A DNA stretch of 64,000 bases. Origin: Saccharopolyspora spinosa NRRL 18395 (GTDB taxonomy: Bacteria > Actinomycetota > Actinomycetes > Mycobacteriales > Pseudonocardiaceae). Location of the stretch: positions 320,233 through 384,232 of the forward strand of contig NZ_GL877882.1 in assembly GCF_000194155.1 (NCBI RefSeq). Reading direction: 5' to 3'. The notes beneath the pieces were generated by a model. The model was given only the letters and a program-made list of their open reading frames with translations, did not search any database and was not told where the DNA came from. The position numbers were made by a program, and so were the translations under genes. Of this stretch, positions 43,893-52,977 are shown piece by piece. How positions within the stretch are numbered: the first letter of the stretch is position 1; every line of letters begins with the position of its first letter.

Positions 43893-45370
43893 TCAGCCCA
43901 GGGTGAACGGATCGCGGGTTCCTCCGGTCAGCTCCACCCAGACGGACTTTGTCTGAGTGTATGCGTTCACCGCCTCGATGCCGTTCTCGCGGCCGATGCC
44001 GGAATCTCCGAAGCCGCCGAACGGGACGCTCGGTGCGATGACGCGGTACGCGTTGATCCAGACGCTGCCAGCGCGGAGGCAGGCGGCGACCCGGTGCGCC
44101 CGGTGGACGTCCTTGGTCCACACGGCTCCGGCGAGACCGTAGGGCGTGTCGTTCGCCAAGCGCAGTGCTTCGTCCTCGTCGGTGAAGGGGGAGACGGACA
44201 GAACGGGGCCGAAGACCTCCTCGCGCACCACGGTGGATCCGGGTTGACTCCTGTCAGGACGGTGGGCTGCACGAAGTAGCCGTCCAACTGCTCATCGGCG
44301 GAGCCTCCGCAGGCGATGGTCGCGCCTTCGGATTCAGCGATCCGCAGGAACTCCTGGACTTTCTCGTACTGCGTCCCGTTCGCCACTGGACCCATTTCGG
44401 TCTCCGGATCGTTCGGGTCACCCAGTTTGATCTGCGCTGCCCGTTCGGAGATCAGGCGGACGAGCTCGTCGTGGACGTCGTCGTGCACGATCAACCTGGA
44501 TCCCGCCATGCACGTCTGCCCGGTTGCGGCGAACACCCCGGCGATTACCCCGTTGGCGGCTGCGGCGAGATCGGCGTCGGGGAAGACGATCTGCGGAGAC
44601 TTGCCCCCGAGTTCCAAGGTGACCGGATTCAGGTTGTCCGCGGCGGCGTGGGCAACGGCGCGCCCGGTGGTCGTCGATCCGGTGAAGGCGACCTTGTCCA
44701 CGCCTGGATGGCCTGCGAGGGCCGAACCGGTCTGCGCGGACAAGCCGGTCACGACATTGACCACACCGGGCGGGAAACCGGCCTGCTCGAACAGTTCCGC
44801 GAAGGCCAGTGTGGAGGCCGGGGAGTGCTCGGACGGCTTGATGACCACCGTGCAGCCCGCGGCGAGTGCGGGGGCGAGCTTCCAGGTCAGCAGGAGCAGG
44901 GGAGAGTTCCAGGGAGTGATGGCTGCGACTACACCGACCGGCTCGCGTCGCGTGTAGACGAGGTAGTCCGGGTTCGGTGTGGGGATCTGTCGCCCTTCCA
45001 ACTTGTCGGCGATACCCGCGTAGTACTGGTACCACAAGCCCATGCCGTTGAGTTGGCCGATCATTTCCCGGTACAGCTTCCCGGAGTCGTTGACTTCGAG
45101 TATCGCCAGCCGGTCGGCGTTCTCACTGATCAGATCGCCGAGCCTGCGCAGCAACGCGGCCCGGGCGAAGCCGGTCGTCCGGCCCCACTCTGCGTCGAGC
45201 GCCGAGCGTGCGGCGGTGACGGCGGCGTCGACGTCGTCCGGCCCTCCGTCGGGAATCTGCGCCCACGCTCGACCGGTGAAGGGGTTCTGAGAGGCGAAGG
45301 TCTTCCTGGACATCGCGTCGACCGTTTTGCCGCCGATGATCATTCGGAAGTGCTGGAGCTCGTCGTTCAT
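43893..45370 (-). pseudogene. Second aldehyde dehydrogenase, frameshifted
   Basis: From the ATG at 45370 (GGAGGAAAC upstream) an ALDH reads with TPWNSP, LELGGKSPQIVF and the nucleophile region GQTCMAGSR. Near 44245 the frame shifts by one base, and the C-terminal part (VREEVFGPVLSVSPFTDEDEA to TGGTRDPFTLG) continues in another frame. A single missing G restores it. The protein is a close paralog of the ALDH at 14023-15495. It may be a recent pseudogene or a sequencing indel. It would oxidise the aldehyde made by the decarboxylase encoded upstream. Confidence 0.88.
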
Positions 45371-45443
45371 GTTTCCTCCCGCGCGGTCGGTCGTGCCGAG
45401 GTACGGCTGCGTATGTGGCGCTGGCGCTGCCTGGTGCGTCAGC

Positions 45444-45492
45444 GATCCGCGGTCAGGCACCGGGGCTGTGACTTCGTGCCTGACCGCGGATC
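45444..45492. terminator. 16-bp perfect inverted repeat
   Basis: GATCCGCGGTCAGGCA and TGCCTGACCGCGGATC form an exact 16-bp stem around a 17-nt loop, between the decarboxylase beta gene and the second ALDH. It has no T-run. It is probably a rho-independent-like terminator or attenuator. Confidence 0.6.
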
Positions 45493-45516
45493 TACGAGCA
45501 GTTCTGGTTCGGGGTT

Positions 45517-46065
45517 TCAGGCCACCGAGATGCTGTTTCGGACCGAGCGCACGACCTCAGCCGGGTCCACGAACGGTGAGGGGCCTGGCCAGGTCGACTC
45601 GGTGATCCGGGCTTCGATCAGGCCGGGTTGCGGCAGGGAGGTCAGTTCGGCCCGCAGGGCGTCCGGGCTGTCCGCGACTGCTCCGGACAACCCTTCCAAT
45701 GCTCCGCCCACTTCAGCGAGTCGTAGCGGGGTCGGAATGGCTTGCCCACCAGTGATCGAGTACGCGCCGTCGGCGAGCACCACCACGAGCAGGTTTGTGG
45801 GGCGGTAGGCAGACAGCGACCACAAGGAGTTCGCGCCCATCAGGAAGTCGCCGTCGCCGAGCACAGCGATTACCTGCCGATGGGGCGCTGCTTCGGCGAG
45901 CCCGAGTGCGCCGGCCAGCGCGGAGCCCATAGCGGCACCGAAGTAGAAGTGCGGGCCATCATTCGTCACGTGTCGGACGGCCGACGTCGCGGTGCCGAGG
46001 GACGCGACGAGCGTGGCCTCGGGGTGCGTGTCGACGATCGCCCGAACGGCTTCAACGACGTTCAC
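45517..46065 (-). CDS. TPP-dependent 2-oxoacid decarboxylase, beta subunit (ComE-like)
   Basis: The 182-residue protein is the TPP-binding half of a split decarboxylase of the sulfopyruvate/phosphonopyruvate type. The cofactor motif starts with GDG at residues 70-72. The usual closing Asn is replaced by Asp (Asp99 in VVLADGAYSITGGQ), which could still bind Mg2+. The ATG overlaps the end of the alpha-subunit gene by 14 nt. With the alpha chain it should release CO2 from a 2-oxo acid and give an aldehyde. Confidence 0.85.
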   Translation of the reverse strand: MNVVEAVRAIVDTHPEATLVASLGTATSAVRHVTNDGPHFYFGAAMGSALAGALGLAEAAPHRQVIAVLGDGDFLMGANSLWSLSAYRPTNLLVVVLADGAYSITGGQAIPTPLRLAEVGGALEGLSGAVADSPDALRAELTSLPQPGLIEARITESTWPGPSPFVDPAEVVRSVRNSISVA

Positions 46066-46585
46066 GTTGCCCTCCCAGTTCGGGTTCGAGGAGGAGTCCG
46101 CTCGTTTCTCCTGCCTGGTACGCCATGTTCAGCACGGATTCGGTCATGCTCGCCGCGTCGTCGCTACTGCGCAGCGAGAAGGTCTGGATGCCCAGCGACC
46201 CAAGCATCGGGGCGGTGGCGCGGCCGATCGGGATCTGCGATGGGTTCGTCTCACCCAGCGTGCCCCGCATCGAAATGATCAGCGGGATTCCGAGTCGGTA
46301 GGGCACTGCCAGGGTGCCCAGCGCGTTGAGCGCGTTGCCGAGTCCCGAGCTCTGCAACAGAACCACCGGCCGCTTCCCGGCGATTCGCTGTCCCGCCGCG
46401 TAGGCAACGCATTCCTCTTCGCGGGTGAGGGAGCGCAGCGGAACACCCCGCTCGGAAAGCCCGGTGAGCACACCGTTGAGCCGCGAGTCCGGGACGAAGG
46501 CGGCGACCGAAACATCGCCGGCGAGCAGTTGGTCGACGACTTCCGCCTGCCATCGCAGGAGTGTCGTCCGCGTCGATGTCGTCAC
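46052..46585 (-). CDS. TPP-dependent 2-oxoacid decarboxylase, alpha subunit (ComD-like)
   Basis: The 177-residue protein is the pyrimidine-binding half, with the activating glutamate in TREEECVAYAAG and the family signature QSSGLGNALNALGTL. The GTG at 46585 follows GAGAGGAC and gives the normal ComD length; a TTG 14 codons upstream is less likely. The order aminotransferase, alpha, beta, ALDH suggests amino acid to oxo acid to aldehyde to acid. Candidates are cysteate (via sulfopyruvate) or glutamate (via 2-oxoglutarate). Confidence 0.85.
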   Translation of the reverse strand: MTTSTRTTLLRWQAEVVDQLLAGDVSVAAFVPDSRLNGVLTGLSERGVPLRSLTREEECVAYAAGQRIAGKRPVVLLQSSGLGNALNALGTLAVPYRLGIPLIISMRGTLGETNPSQIPIGRATAPMLGSLGIQTFSLRSSDDAASMTESVLNMAYQAGETSGLLLEPELGGQRERR

Positions 46586-46642
46586 GACGTCCTCTCTTCT
46601 TCGCGCATCGTTTTCTCTCCTTTTCAAGGGAATCCGGAAGTT

Positions 46643-47809
46643 TCACCGCGGCAAGTGGGCGGTGAAGAAGTCGTGCAGTCGACTGCAACCCGTGGTGATC
46701 GCGTCAGGTGCTGCGGCGTAGCTGAGTCGGAGGTGGCCCTCGCCTCCGGGCCCGTATTCGGCTCCCGGGCGCACCAGCACACCGGCCCCGGCGAGCGACT
46801 CGGCGAGGCTGGCCGAGGGAATATCGTTGTGGTAGCGGATGAAGAGGTAGAAGGCACCCTCCGGCGCCGTCACATCCACGCCCGGCGTTGCCTCGAGCGC
46901 CGCGAGCATCAAATCGCGCCGCTTCCGGTACTCGGCCACCATCGGCTCGGTCAGCGCCCGACCGTGACGAGTCGCGGCCAGCGCCGCGCGTTGCACCGCG
47001 GAATTCGGCGCTCCGTTGACGGTGCGGGCCGTGGTCGCGATCGCCTTCGCAGCCGCGGGAGGTGCGGTCACGTGCCCGATCCGCCAGCCGGTCATGGCGT
47101 AGGTCTTGGAGTAGGTCTGCACGTGGACGAGGTGGTCGGCGAGTGCCTCGATCGACAGAGCTGAGACGAAGCCGTGCTCGGACCAGTCCAAGGCTTCGTA
47201 GGCTTCGTCGGCGACGAGCAGGGTCTCGGTGTTGTGCAGGAGGTTCGCGACGTGGTCCAGTTCATCTCGTCGCAGTACTGCCCCTGTGGGGTTGCCCGGG
47301 TTGCACACGATCAGCAGCCTCGCGCCGGGGAGCGCGTCAGCGAGGGCCTCAGTGTCGAGGTGGAAATCGCGACGCAGGGGTAGGAACACCGGGACGCCGC
47401 CCGCGAGCCGCACGAGGTCTGCGTACAACGAATAGGTGGGGGAGGGGATGATGACGCGGTCCCCGGGGTTGACCAAGCCGAGAACGGTGGCGGCCAACCC
47501 GCCCGACGCGCCGTGGGTAACCACAATAGATTCTCGGGTGATTTCCCGGCGAGCGATGGCGGCCGCACGTCGGGCGATCGCTTCGCGTAGCTCCGCGTCT
47601 CCGGCGAAGTCGGTGTAATGCGTGTGCCCGTCGCGTAGCGCTTCGATGGCCGCCTCCACGATCACAGGCGGCGTGTCGAAGTCGGGTTCGCCCATTGCCA
47701 GGGATACGACACCAGGGGCGGGCGTGGTCGTCGTCGGACGGAGCGAGTTCCGCCAGAGGTCGGCTATGCGAGCGGCGGGTGCGGAACTGGCCGCCGGCGG
47801 GGTGTGCAT
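46643..47809 (-). CDS. Class I/II aminotransferase (aspartate-aminotransferase-like)
   Basis: The 388-residue fold-type I PLP enzyme has the cofactor lysine at 235 in YSKTYAMTGWRIG, the VADEAYEAL aspartate that holds the pyridine nitrogen and the NPGNPTGAVL loop. The ATG at 47809 follows GGAGAAG. It is the first gene of the aminotransferase-decarboxylase-ALDH operon and is divergent from the LysR gene. Its amino-acid substrate is not fixed by sequence alone. Confidence 0.9.
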   Translation of the reverse strand: MHTPPAASSAPAARIADLWRNSLRPTTTTPAPGVVSLAMGEPDFDTPPVIVEAAIEALRDGHTHYTDFAGDAELREAIARRAAAIARREITRESIVVTHGASGGLAATVLGLVNPGDRVIIPSPTYSLYADLVRLAGGVPVFLPLRRDFHLDTEALADALPGARLLIVCNPGNPTGAVLRRDELDHVANLLHNTETLLVADEAYEALDWSEHGFVSALSIEALADHLVHVQTYSKTYAMTGWRIGHVTAPPAAAKAIATTARTVNGAPNSAVQRAALAATRHGRALTEPMVAEYRKRRDLMLAALEATPGVDVTAPEGAFYLFIRYHNDIPSASLAESLAGAGVLVRPGAEYGPGGEGHLRLSYAAAPDAITTGCSRLHDFFTAHLPR

Positions 47810-47904
47810 GAACTTCTCCTCGGGTGATGGGCGGGTCTAACTCGCGGGTGTACCGAGCACGTGGACTGGGGACTCCGTCAGCATGGCGCGTCGATCGGTT
47901 AAGC

Positions 47905-47917
47905 AGAATGCTGTTCT
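47905..47917. promoter_or_regulatory. Putative LysR operator, site 1
   Basis: AGAATGCTGTTCT, an AGAA-N5-TTCT palindrome, lies between the divergent aminotransferase and LysR genes. The same 13-mer, with one pyrimidine change, occurs 32 nt upstream of the MFS start at 52590-52602. Confidence 0.55.
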
Positions 47918-47944
47918 AGGCAATGCGGTGATACGGTTTCCTTT

Positions 47945-48847
47945 ATGGGCATCACGTCCGGCCAGCTGGCGCTCGTGCGCGCCATCGAAGAGCACGGCAG
48001 CCTGGCCCGCGCTGCGCATGCACTGGGGATCACCGCGCCCGCTGTGTCCCAGCAGATCGCGAGGATGGAACGCGACGTCGGTTCGGCGGTCGTGGAACGG
48101 GGCGCTCGTGGCACGCAGTTGACGGAGCTGGGCAAGCTGCTGGCAGTGCACGCGGAGCGGGTCGCCGCCGAACTCGAGCAGGCGAGGGAAGCGGTTGCCC
48201 ACTACCTGGGCGACCACGCGCTTCGACTGCGCGTCGGGGCGTTCCCGTCCGCGGCGGTCGCGCTGCTGCCGGAGGCGCTCACCGCCTTGCGTTACCGGCA
48301 TCCCGACGTGGAGCTGTCCGTCAGCGACCTGGTTTCCGACAGCGGGCCGGAACTCGTGGCCGCCGGTGAGCTCGACGTCGCGATCACTGCCTCCTACGGC
48401 CAGCCGCTTGCCATCGAGTCGAACGTCCGGCTCGAGCACCTCTGCGTCGACCCGATTTACGTCGTGCTGCCGGACGACCATCGGTTGGCGAGCAGGTCTT
48501 CCGACGAAGCGGTTGAGATCAGTGAGCTTGGCGAGGACGTGTGGGCCTGCGGTGTCGCGGGCCGGCCCGCTCGGACTCAGCTGGAGGTAGCGGCCGCGCA
48601 GTTCGGGGTGGCTGCCCGCCGGAATTTCCAGACGGAGTCCTATGACGTCGCGCAGGCGTTGACCAGTTCCGGTGTCGCCGTGGCCTTCGTGCCGGAACTC
48701 GCTCTCGTGCGGGCAAGGCGAACGCAGACGCGGCGGTTGTTGCCCGAGCTGCACCGCGACATCTTCGCCGCGCTGCCGTCGACGACCGACCACGTGGCAC
48801 TCGCGGTCGAGCTGCTCGCGCTGTTGCGGCAGGGGCACTGCGGGTGA
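47945..48847 (+). CDS. LysR-family transcription regulator
   Basis: The 300-residue protein has an N-terminal winged helix (HGSLARAAHALGITAPAVSQQ, residues about 15-36 overall) and a periplasmic-binding-like effector domain. The ribosome site is weak. It is divergent from the aminotransferase operon and convergent with pxpC. The shared 13-bp palindrome upstream of both operons makes it the likely regulator of the aminotransferase-decarboxylase genes and of MFS-pxpABC. Confidence 0.92.
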   Translation: MGITSGQLALVRAIEEHGSLARAAHALGITAPAVSQQIARMERDVGSAVVERGARGTQLTELGKLLAVHAERVAAELEQAREAVAHYLGDHALRLRVGAFPSAAVALLPEALTALRYRHPDVELSVSDLVSDSGPELVAAGELDVAITASYGQPLAIESNVRLEHLCVDPIYVVLPDDHRLASRSSDEAVEISELGEDVWACGVAGRPARTQLEVAAAQFGVAARRNFQTESYDVAQALTSSGVAVAFVPELALVRARRTQTRRLLPELHRDIFAALPSTTDHVALAVELLALLRQGHCG

Positions 48848-48876
48848 CGCAGGTGCACGATGGGCTCTCCGATCGT

Positions 48877-49773
48877 TCATGATTGTCCTGCAGACGGCTG
48901 ACGAGCGATCGCGAACCGCAGTCTGGTGCCGGGGCGGGCTTGCGCGAGCAGCCCGAGATCGGCAGCGTGCACGACGGCGATGACGGGGTATCCGCCAGTG
49001 GTCGGGTGGTCGGCGAGGAACACGATCGGCTGGCCGGAGGGCGGGACCTCGATCGCACCGCGCACCATTCCTTCGGAGGGAAGCTGGGCGCTCGCGGAGT
49101 GGTCGAGCAGGGGGCCGGAAAGACGCGCTCCGACCCGGTTTGTCTCCGCGGTGACCGCCCAGCTCGCCGATGTCAGCGTCTGGAGCGCATCAGGAGCGAA
49201 CCAGTCTTCGCGCGGTCCTGCGTGGATCCGCACCGTTGGGTCCAGAGTGGACGGTACCGCGCTGAAGACGACATCGGGACATCCGACCAGGCCACGCGGA
49301 TCTGTGCCGATTGGCAGCTCTACTCCTGGTGTCAGGGGTTCTGGCCCAAGCCCGGACAGGGTGTCGGTGGAACGGCTGCCGAGAATCGGTGGAACGTCGA
49401 TCCCGCCGCTGACACCGAGGTAGGTGCGGAGCCCGTAATCCGGCCTGCCCAACTGCAAGGTCTGACCAGGCTTCACGTAGAGCCGTTCGGCGAAGGCGAC
49501 CGGACGCTGATCGAGCCACGCGGGCGTGGGGGCCCCGGTGATAGCAACCGACGCCGCTCCGTGGAACAAGACGGCCGCTCCGCCGAGCGTCGTTTCCAGG
49601 CATGCCGCGTCCTCTGAATTGCCGACGAGTCGGTTGGCGATGCGGAAGGCGGCTTCATCGGCTGCACCGGAGGTGGGCACGCCAAGATGCGCGTGGCCGT
49701 GGCGGCCGAGGTCTTGGACGGTCATGAGAGGACCCGGCGCGAGGATCTCGACGGTCGTCCGTGCCGGACTCAC
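48877..49773 (-). CDS. pxpC: 5-Oxoprolinase subunit C
   Basis: The 298-residue protein belongs to the PxpC/KipA biotin-dependent-carboxyltransferase-like family, with GPLMTVQDLGRHGHAHLGVP, the SGAADEAAFRIANRLVGN helix and the C-terminal HPTTGGYPVIAVV. The GTG overlaps the pxpB stop as GTGA; upstream codons are rejected because they lie inside pxpB. With PxpA and PxpB it opens 5-oxoproline to glutamate at the cost of ATP. Confidence 0.93.
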   Translation of the reverse strand: MSPARTTVEILAPGPLMTVQDLGRHGHAHLGVPTSGAADEAAFRIANRLVGNSEDAACLETTLGGAAVLFHGAASVAITGAPTPAWLDQRPVAFAERLYVKPGQTLQLGRPDYGLRTYLGVSGGIDVPPILGSRSTDTLSGLGPEPLTPGVELPIGTDPRGLVGCPDVVFSAVPSTLDPTVRIHAGPREDWFAPDALQTLTSASWAVTAETNRVGARLSGPLLDHSASAQLPSEGMVRGAIEVPPSGQPIVFLADHPTTGGYPVIAVVHAADLGLLAQARPGTRLRFAIARQPSAGQS

Positions 49774-50396
49774 GGTCCCACCGCCCGGAAGCGAACCTGG
49801 TCCCCGACGTTGATCAGGTTCGGTGGGCTGCGGCGGGGATCCCACAGCGGCGGGCTCACCGAGCGTCCGATGATGCTCCACCCACCAGGGGTGCCGCCCG
49901 GATAGATGACGGTGTACTCATTGGCGATTGCCACGCTGCCCGCAGGCACGTTGGTGCGCGGGCTGCCCAGGCGCGGAACGCGCAGCCGTTCGGGAATGCC
50001 CACGGTGAAAGCCAGGCCGGGGCTGAACCCGAAGAAGTCCACCAGGAAGGTCGCCGAGCTGTGCAGGTGGACCACCTCGTCGCGGGTGAGCCCGGTCTGC
50101 TGGCACACCAGGTCGAGATCGGCACCGTCGTAGACCACTTCCACTCCGACGGCCTCGCCCGTCAGCGGGCGGGATTTGCTGACCGGGGCGCGGGCGAGGT
50201 CCTGCGCGACCAAATCGAGGACTTCGCGATCAGCGACAGCCAGCACCGTCCGGGGTCCAGGAACGATCTCGACGAGTCCCCCGGAGTGCTCGCTGCTGCG
50301 CAGCCAGGAGGCCAGCGCGTGTGCATTCTCGCCCTCCGACACGTCGATCAACAAGCCGCGCTCACCCGCCCATCGCAGGCGTCGCGCGTCTGTCAC
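49770..50396 (-). CDS. pxpB: 5-Oxoprolinase subunit B
   Basis: The 208-residue protein is a PxpB/KipI family member, with RWAGERGLLIDV at the N-terminus, the HSSATFLVDFFGFSPGLAF segment and PRTNVPAGSVAIANE. The GTG start overlaps the pxpA stop as GTGA. It works as part of the PxpABC complex. Confidence 0.93.
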   Translation of the reverse strand: MTDARRLRWAGERGLLIDVSEGENAHALASWLRSSEHSGGLVEIVPGPRTVLAVADREVLDLVAQDLARAPVSKSRPLTGEAVGVEVVYDGADLDLVCQQTGLTRDEVVHLHSSATFLVDFFGFSPGLAFTVGIPERLRVPRLGSPRTNVPAGSVAIANEYTVIYPGGTPGGWSIIGRSVSPPLWDPRRSPPNLINVGDQVRFRAVGP

Positions 50397-51181
50397 GGCA
50401 CGGTTCCGATGTCGGGAAGCGAGGCCACAGCGACGCCTGCGGATTCCAGTGCTGCCCTGGTTTTGTCGGCGAACGCGGCCGCTCCTGGCGAGTCCGAGTG
50501 CACGCAGAGGGAATCCACCTGCATCGGGATCGTGGTTCCGTCGTTGCTGACCACCGTTGCAGTCGTGGCCATCGCCACGGCCTGGTCCACCGCAGCGGCG
50601 GGGTCGCTGATGACTGCGCCTGGCTCACCGCGCGGGACCAGCGTGCCGTCGCGTGTGTAGGCGCGGTCGATGAAACCCTCGCGCAGCACCGGCACCCCTG
50701 CCTCAGCGGCGTGTCTGGCAAGCCTCGTACCTGGCTGGCAGAGCAGTGGCAGGCCCCGGTCGAACTGGCGGATCGACTCGACGATCGCGGCGGCGTGCTC
50801 GATGCGGGCCACCGCTGAGTGGTAGAGGGCTCCGTGCGGCTTGACGTAGCGCACGGTGGTGCCGACGGCTCTCGCCATGCCGTCGAGCGCGCCGAGCTGG
50901 TAGATCAGGTCGTCGAGGAGCTGTTCCTGTGGCACGGCGATGTATCGGCGGCCGAAGCCGCGCAGATCGTGAAACCCGACGTGTGCGCCAACTGCGACAC
51001 CGTTGGCAGCCGCGGTTTCGCACGTCCGGCGCATGGTGGAGGGGTCACCGGCATGGAATCCGCAGGCGATGTTCGCGTCGGTGACCCTGCGCAGCAGGGC
51101 GTTGTCATCCGACATGGTCCAGGCGCCGAATCCCTCACCGATGTCGGTGTTGAGCGAGATACGTCGCTGTTGGTCAGGCAT
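50393..51181 (-). CDS. pxpA: 5-Oxoprolinase subunit A (LamB/YcsF family)
   Basis: The 262-residue protein has the YcsF signature LNTDIGEGFGAW, IACGFHAGDPSTM, GAHVGFHDLRGFGRR and YVKPHGALYH. The ATG at 51181 follows GGAGG by 8 nt. It is the catalytic TIM-barrel partner of PxpBC and lies 60 nt behind the MFS gene. Confidence 0.95.
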   Translation of the reverse strand: MPDQQRRISLNTDIGEGFGAWTMSDDNALLRRVTDANIACGFHAGDPSTMRRTCETAAANGVAVGAHVGFHDLRGFGRRYIAVPQEQLLDDLIYQLGALDGMARAVGTTVRYVKPHGALYHSAVARIEHAAAIVESIRQFDRGLPLLCQPGTRLARHAAEAGVPVLREGFIDRAYTRDGTLVPRGEPGAVISDPAAAVDQAVAMATTATVVSNDGTTIPMQVDSLCVHSDSPGAAAFADKTRAALESAGVAVASLPDIGTVP

Positions 51182-51241
51182 CTGCGACCTCCGGGGTCGG
51201 GGGACTGTTTCGTCGTTCGGTGCGGTTCGCAGGCTCAACGG

Positions 51242-52558
51242 TCAACGCACCATCTTTTCTTGGCTCATCGCGGTTTTTCCCTCCCGCAATGAGAGCTCCT
51301 TCGTTTCTGGTACGAGCAGGACAACCGTCACCGTGACCGCCGCGCACGCGACCACGTAGATCGACACCGCTGAGGCGGAGCCGAAGGCTGTCAGCAGCGC
51401 CACGGCGATCATCGGAGCGAACGCCGCGCCCGCGATCCCAGCCAGTTGCGAACCCAGCGCCGCTCCGCTGTAGCGCACGTTGGTCGGGAACAGCTCGCTG
51501 ATCAGTGCTGCCTGCGGTCCGTACATCACGGCGTGGAAGAACAAACCCCCGATCGCGGCGGCGAACACCATCGCGGGACGTTGGGTGTCCAGCAGGGCAA
51601 AGAACGCGAAACCCCACGCCCCAGTGCCGACAGCTCCGATCAGGGAGAGCGTGCGCCGACCGAACCGGTCGGAGAGATGACCGGCCAGCGGGACGACGAG
51701 CAGTTGCAGCGCTGAACCGACCAGCAGCGCGTTCACCACGAGTTGCCGGGGCAGTGAGTCGAGTCCTGCCGCATAGCTGAAGATGAACAGCGTCCAGATG
51801 TAGTAGCTCACGTCCGGCGCGATCCGCACCCCTGCTGCGGCGAGAAGCCGGATCGGGTGTTCCCGCACAACGCTGAGCAGCGGGGCCTTGCTGGTCTTCT
51901 TAACCTCCCGGAACGCCGGGGATTCCGACACCGCGATGCGCAGCCACAGTCCTATCAGGACTAATACGGCGCTGAGAAGGAACGGCAGTCGCCAGCCCCA
52001 TGCGTCGAATTCCTGCTGCGGCAGGATCGCCAGCATCAGGCCCAGCACACCGGCCGCGAGCAGGTTTCCGACCGGAGCTCCGATCTGTGGCCAGCTGGCC
52101 GCGAGTCCGCGACGGCGGGCGTCCGAATGTTCGCTGCTCATCAGGACCGCGCCGGCCCACTCGCCACCGAGGCCGATGCCCTGGAGGAAGCGCAGGGCTG
52201 TCAGCAGGATCGGCGCGAGCATCCCGACGGAGTGGTAGGTGGGAAGCAGGCCGATGCCCAGCGTCGCGGCACCCATCAGGTACAGCGTGTGCACCAGCGC
52301 CTTCTTGCGGCCGAGGCGGTCACCGAGGTGCCCGAAAATCGCTGCACCGATGGGGCGAGCGATGAAGGCCACCGCGAACGACCCGAACGACAGGAGCGTG
52401 CCCACTGCCGGATTGAAGCTGGGGAAGAACAAGCGGTTGAACACCAACGAGGCGGCGAGCCCGTAGAGGAAGAAGTCGTACCACTCCAAAGCGGTCCCGA
52501 CAGTGCACCCGAACAGGGCTTTTCGCGTCGATGCTGTGACCGGTGCCGGATTTTTCAT
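51242..52558 (-). CDS. MFS metabolite:H+ symporter (MHS family)
   Basis: The 438-residue protein has twelve membrane helices and the MHS hallmarks ALEWYDFFLYG near the N-terminus and GHLGDRLGRKKAL in the first cytoplasmic loop. It is the first gene of the operon with pxpABC. The context points to uptake of 5-oxoproline or a related acid. A LysR-type operator candidate sits 32 nt before its ATG. Confidence 0.92.
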   Translation of the reverse strand: MKNPAPVTASTRKALFGCTVGTALEWYDFFLYGLAASLVFNRLFFPSFNPAVGTLLSFGSFAVAFIARPIGAAIFGHLGDRLGRKKALVHTLYLMGAATLGIGLLPTYHSVGMLAPILLTALRFLQGIGLGGEWAGAVLMSSEHSDARRRGLAASWPQIGAPVGNLLAAGVLGLMLAILPQQEFDAWGWRLPFLLSAVLVLIGLWLRIAVSESPAFREVKKTSKAPLLSVVREHPIRLLAAAGVRIAPDVSYYIWTLFIFSYAAGLDSLPRQLVVNALLVGSALQLLVVPLAGHLSDRFGRRTLSLIGAVGTGAWGFAFFALLDTQRPAMVFAAAIGGLFFHAVMYGPQAALISELFPTNVRYSGAALGSQLAGIAGAAFAPMIAVALLTAFGSASAVSIYVVACAAVTVTVVLLVPETKELSLREGKTAMSQEKMVR

Positions 52559-52589
52559 CGTCTTATCGTGCGGAGATCGAGCGGTCGGG

Positions 52590-52602
52590 AGAACGCTGTT
52601 CT
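52590..52602. promoter_or_regulatory. Putative LysR operator, site 2
   Basis: AGAACGCTGTTCT matches the palindrome in the LysR/aminotransferase region at 47905-47917 in 12 of 13 positions, the one change being between T and C. It lies in the promoter region of MFS-pxpABC. Confidence 0.55.
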
Positions 52603-52718
52603 GCTGTGGTCAGCATGCTGGATCGCTTAATCCTGAAGCGAAGTTGGGCCCGGGGCTGCCCGCCGCGGCTGCCGGCGGGCAGCCTCGGAAAGTGCTCCTC
52701 AGCCGGCGAAATCGGCGG

Positions 52719-52977
52719 TCAAGCTGGACATGGAAAGTCGCCCGGGCGGTAGGTGTCAACCTGCGGGCTGCGCTGCTGGACGAGCACGCCCCCGCTGACC
52801 ACCAGCTTGGTGCCGGTGACGTACGCGGCATCCGGGGAAGCGAGAAACAGCGCAGGTCCCGCGAGGGTCTCAGCGGTGCCGCCGAGCCCGAGGGGAACCG
52901 TCTGGTCCCGCATCCGGGTCGCTTCGGCCGACTCGTTGGCAACTGTGGCGATGAGTCCGGGCACCAGGGTGTTGACC
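52719..52977 (-). pseudogene. C-terminal remnant of a short-chain dehydrogenase
   Basis: The minus strand reads RVNTLVPGLIATVANES, then LGLGGTAETLAGPALFLASP and AAYVTGTKLVVSGG, the typical end of a classical SDR (substrate loop, helix F and final strand). The N-terminal Rossmann and catalytic parts are missing. At 52978 the sequence changes abruptly into transposase, so the gene was cut by the insertion or a later deletion. Confidence 0.75.
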
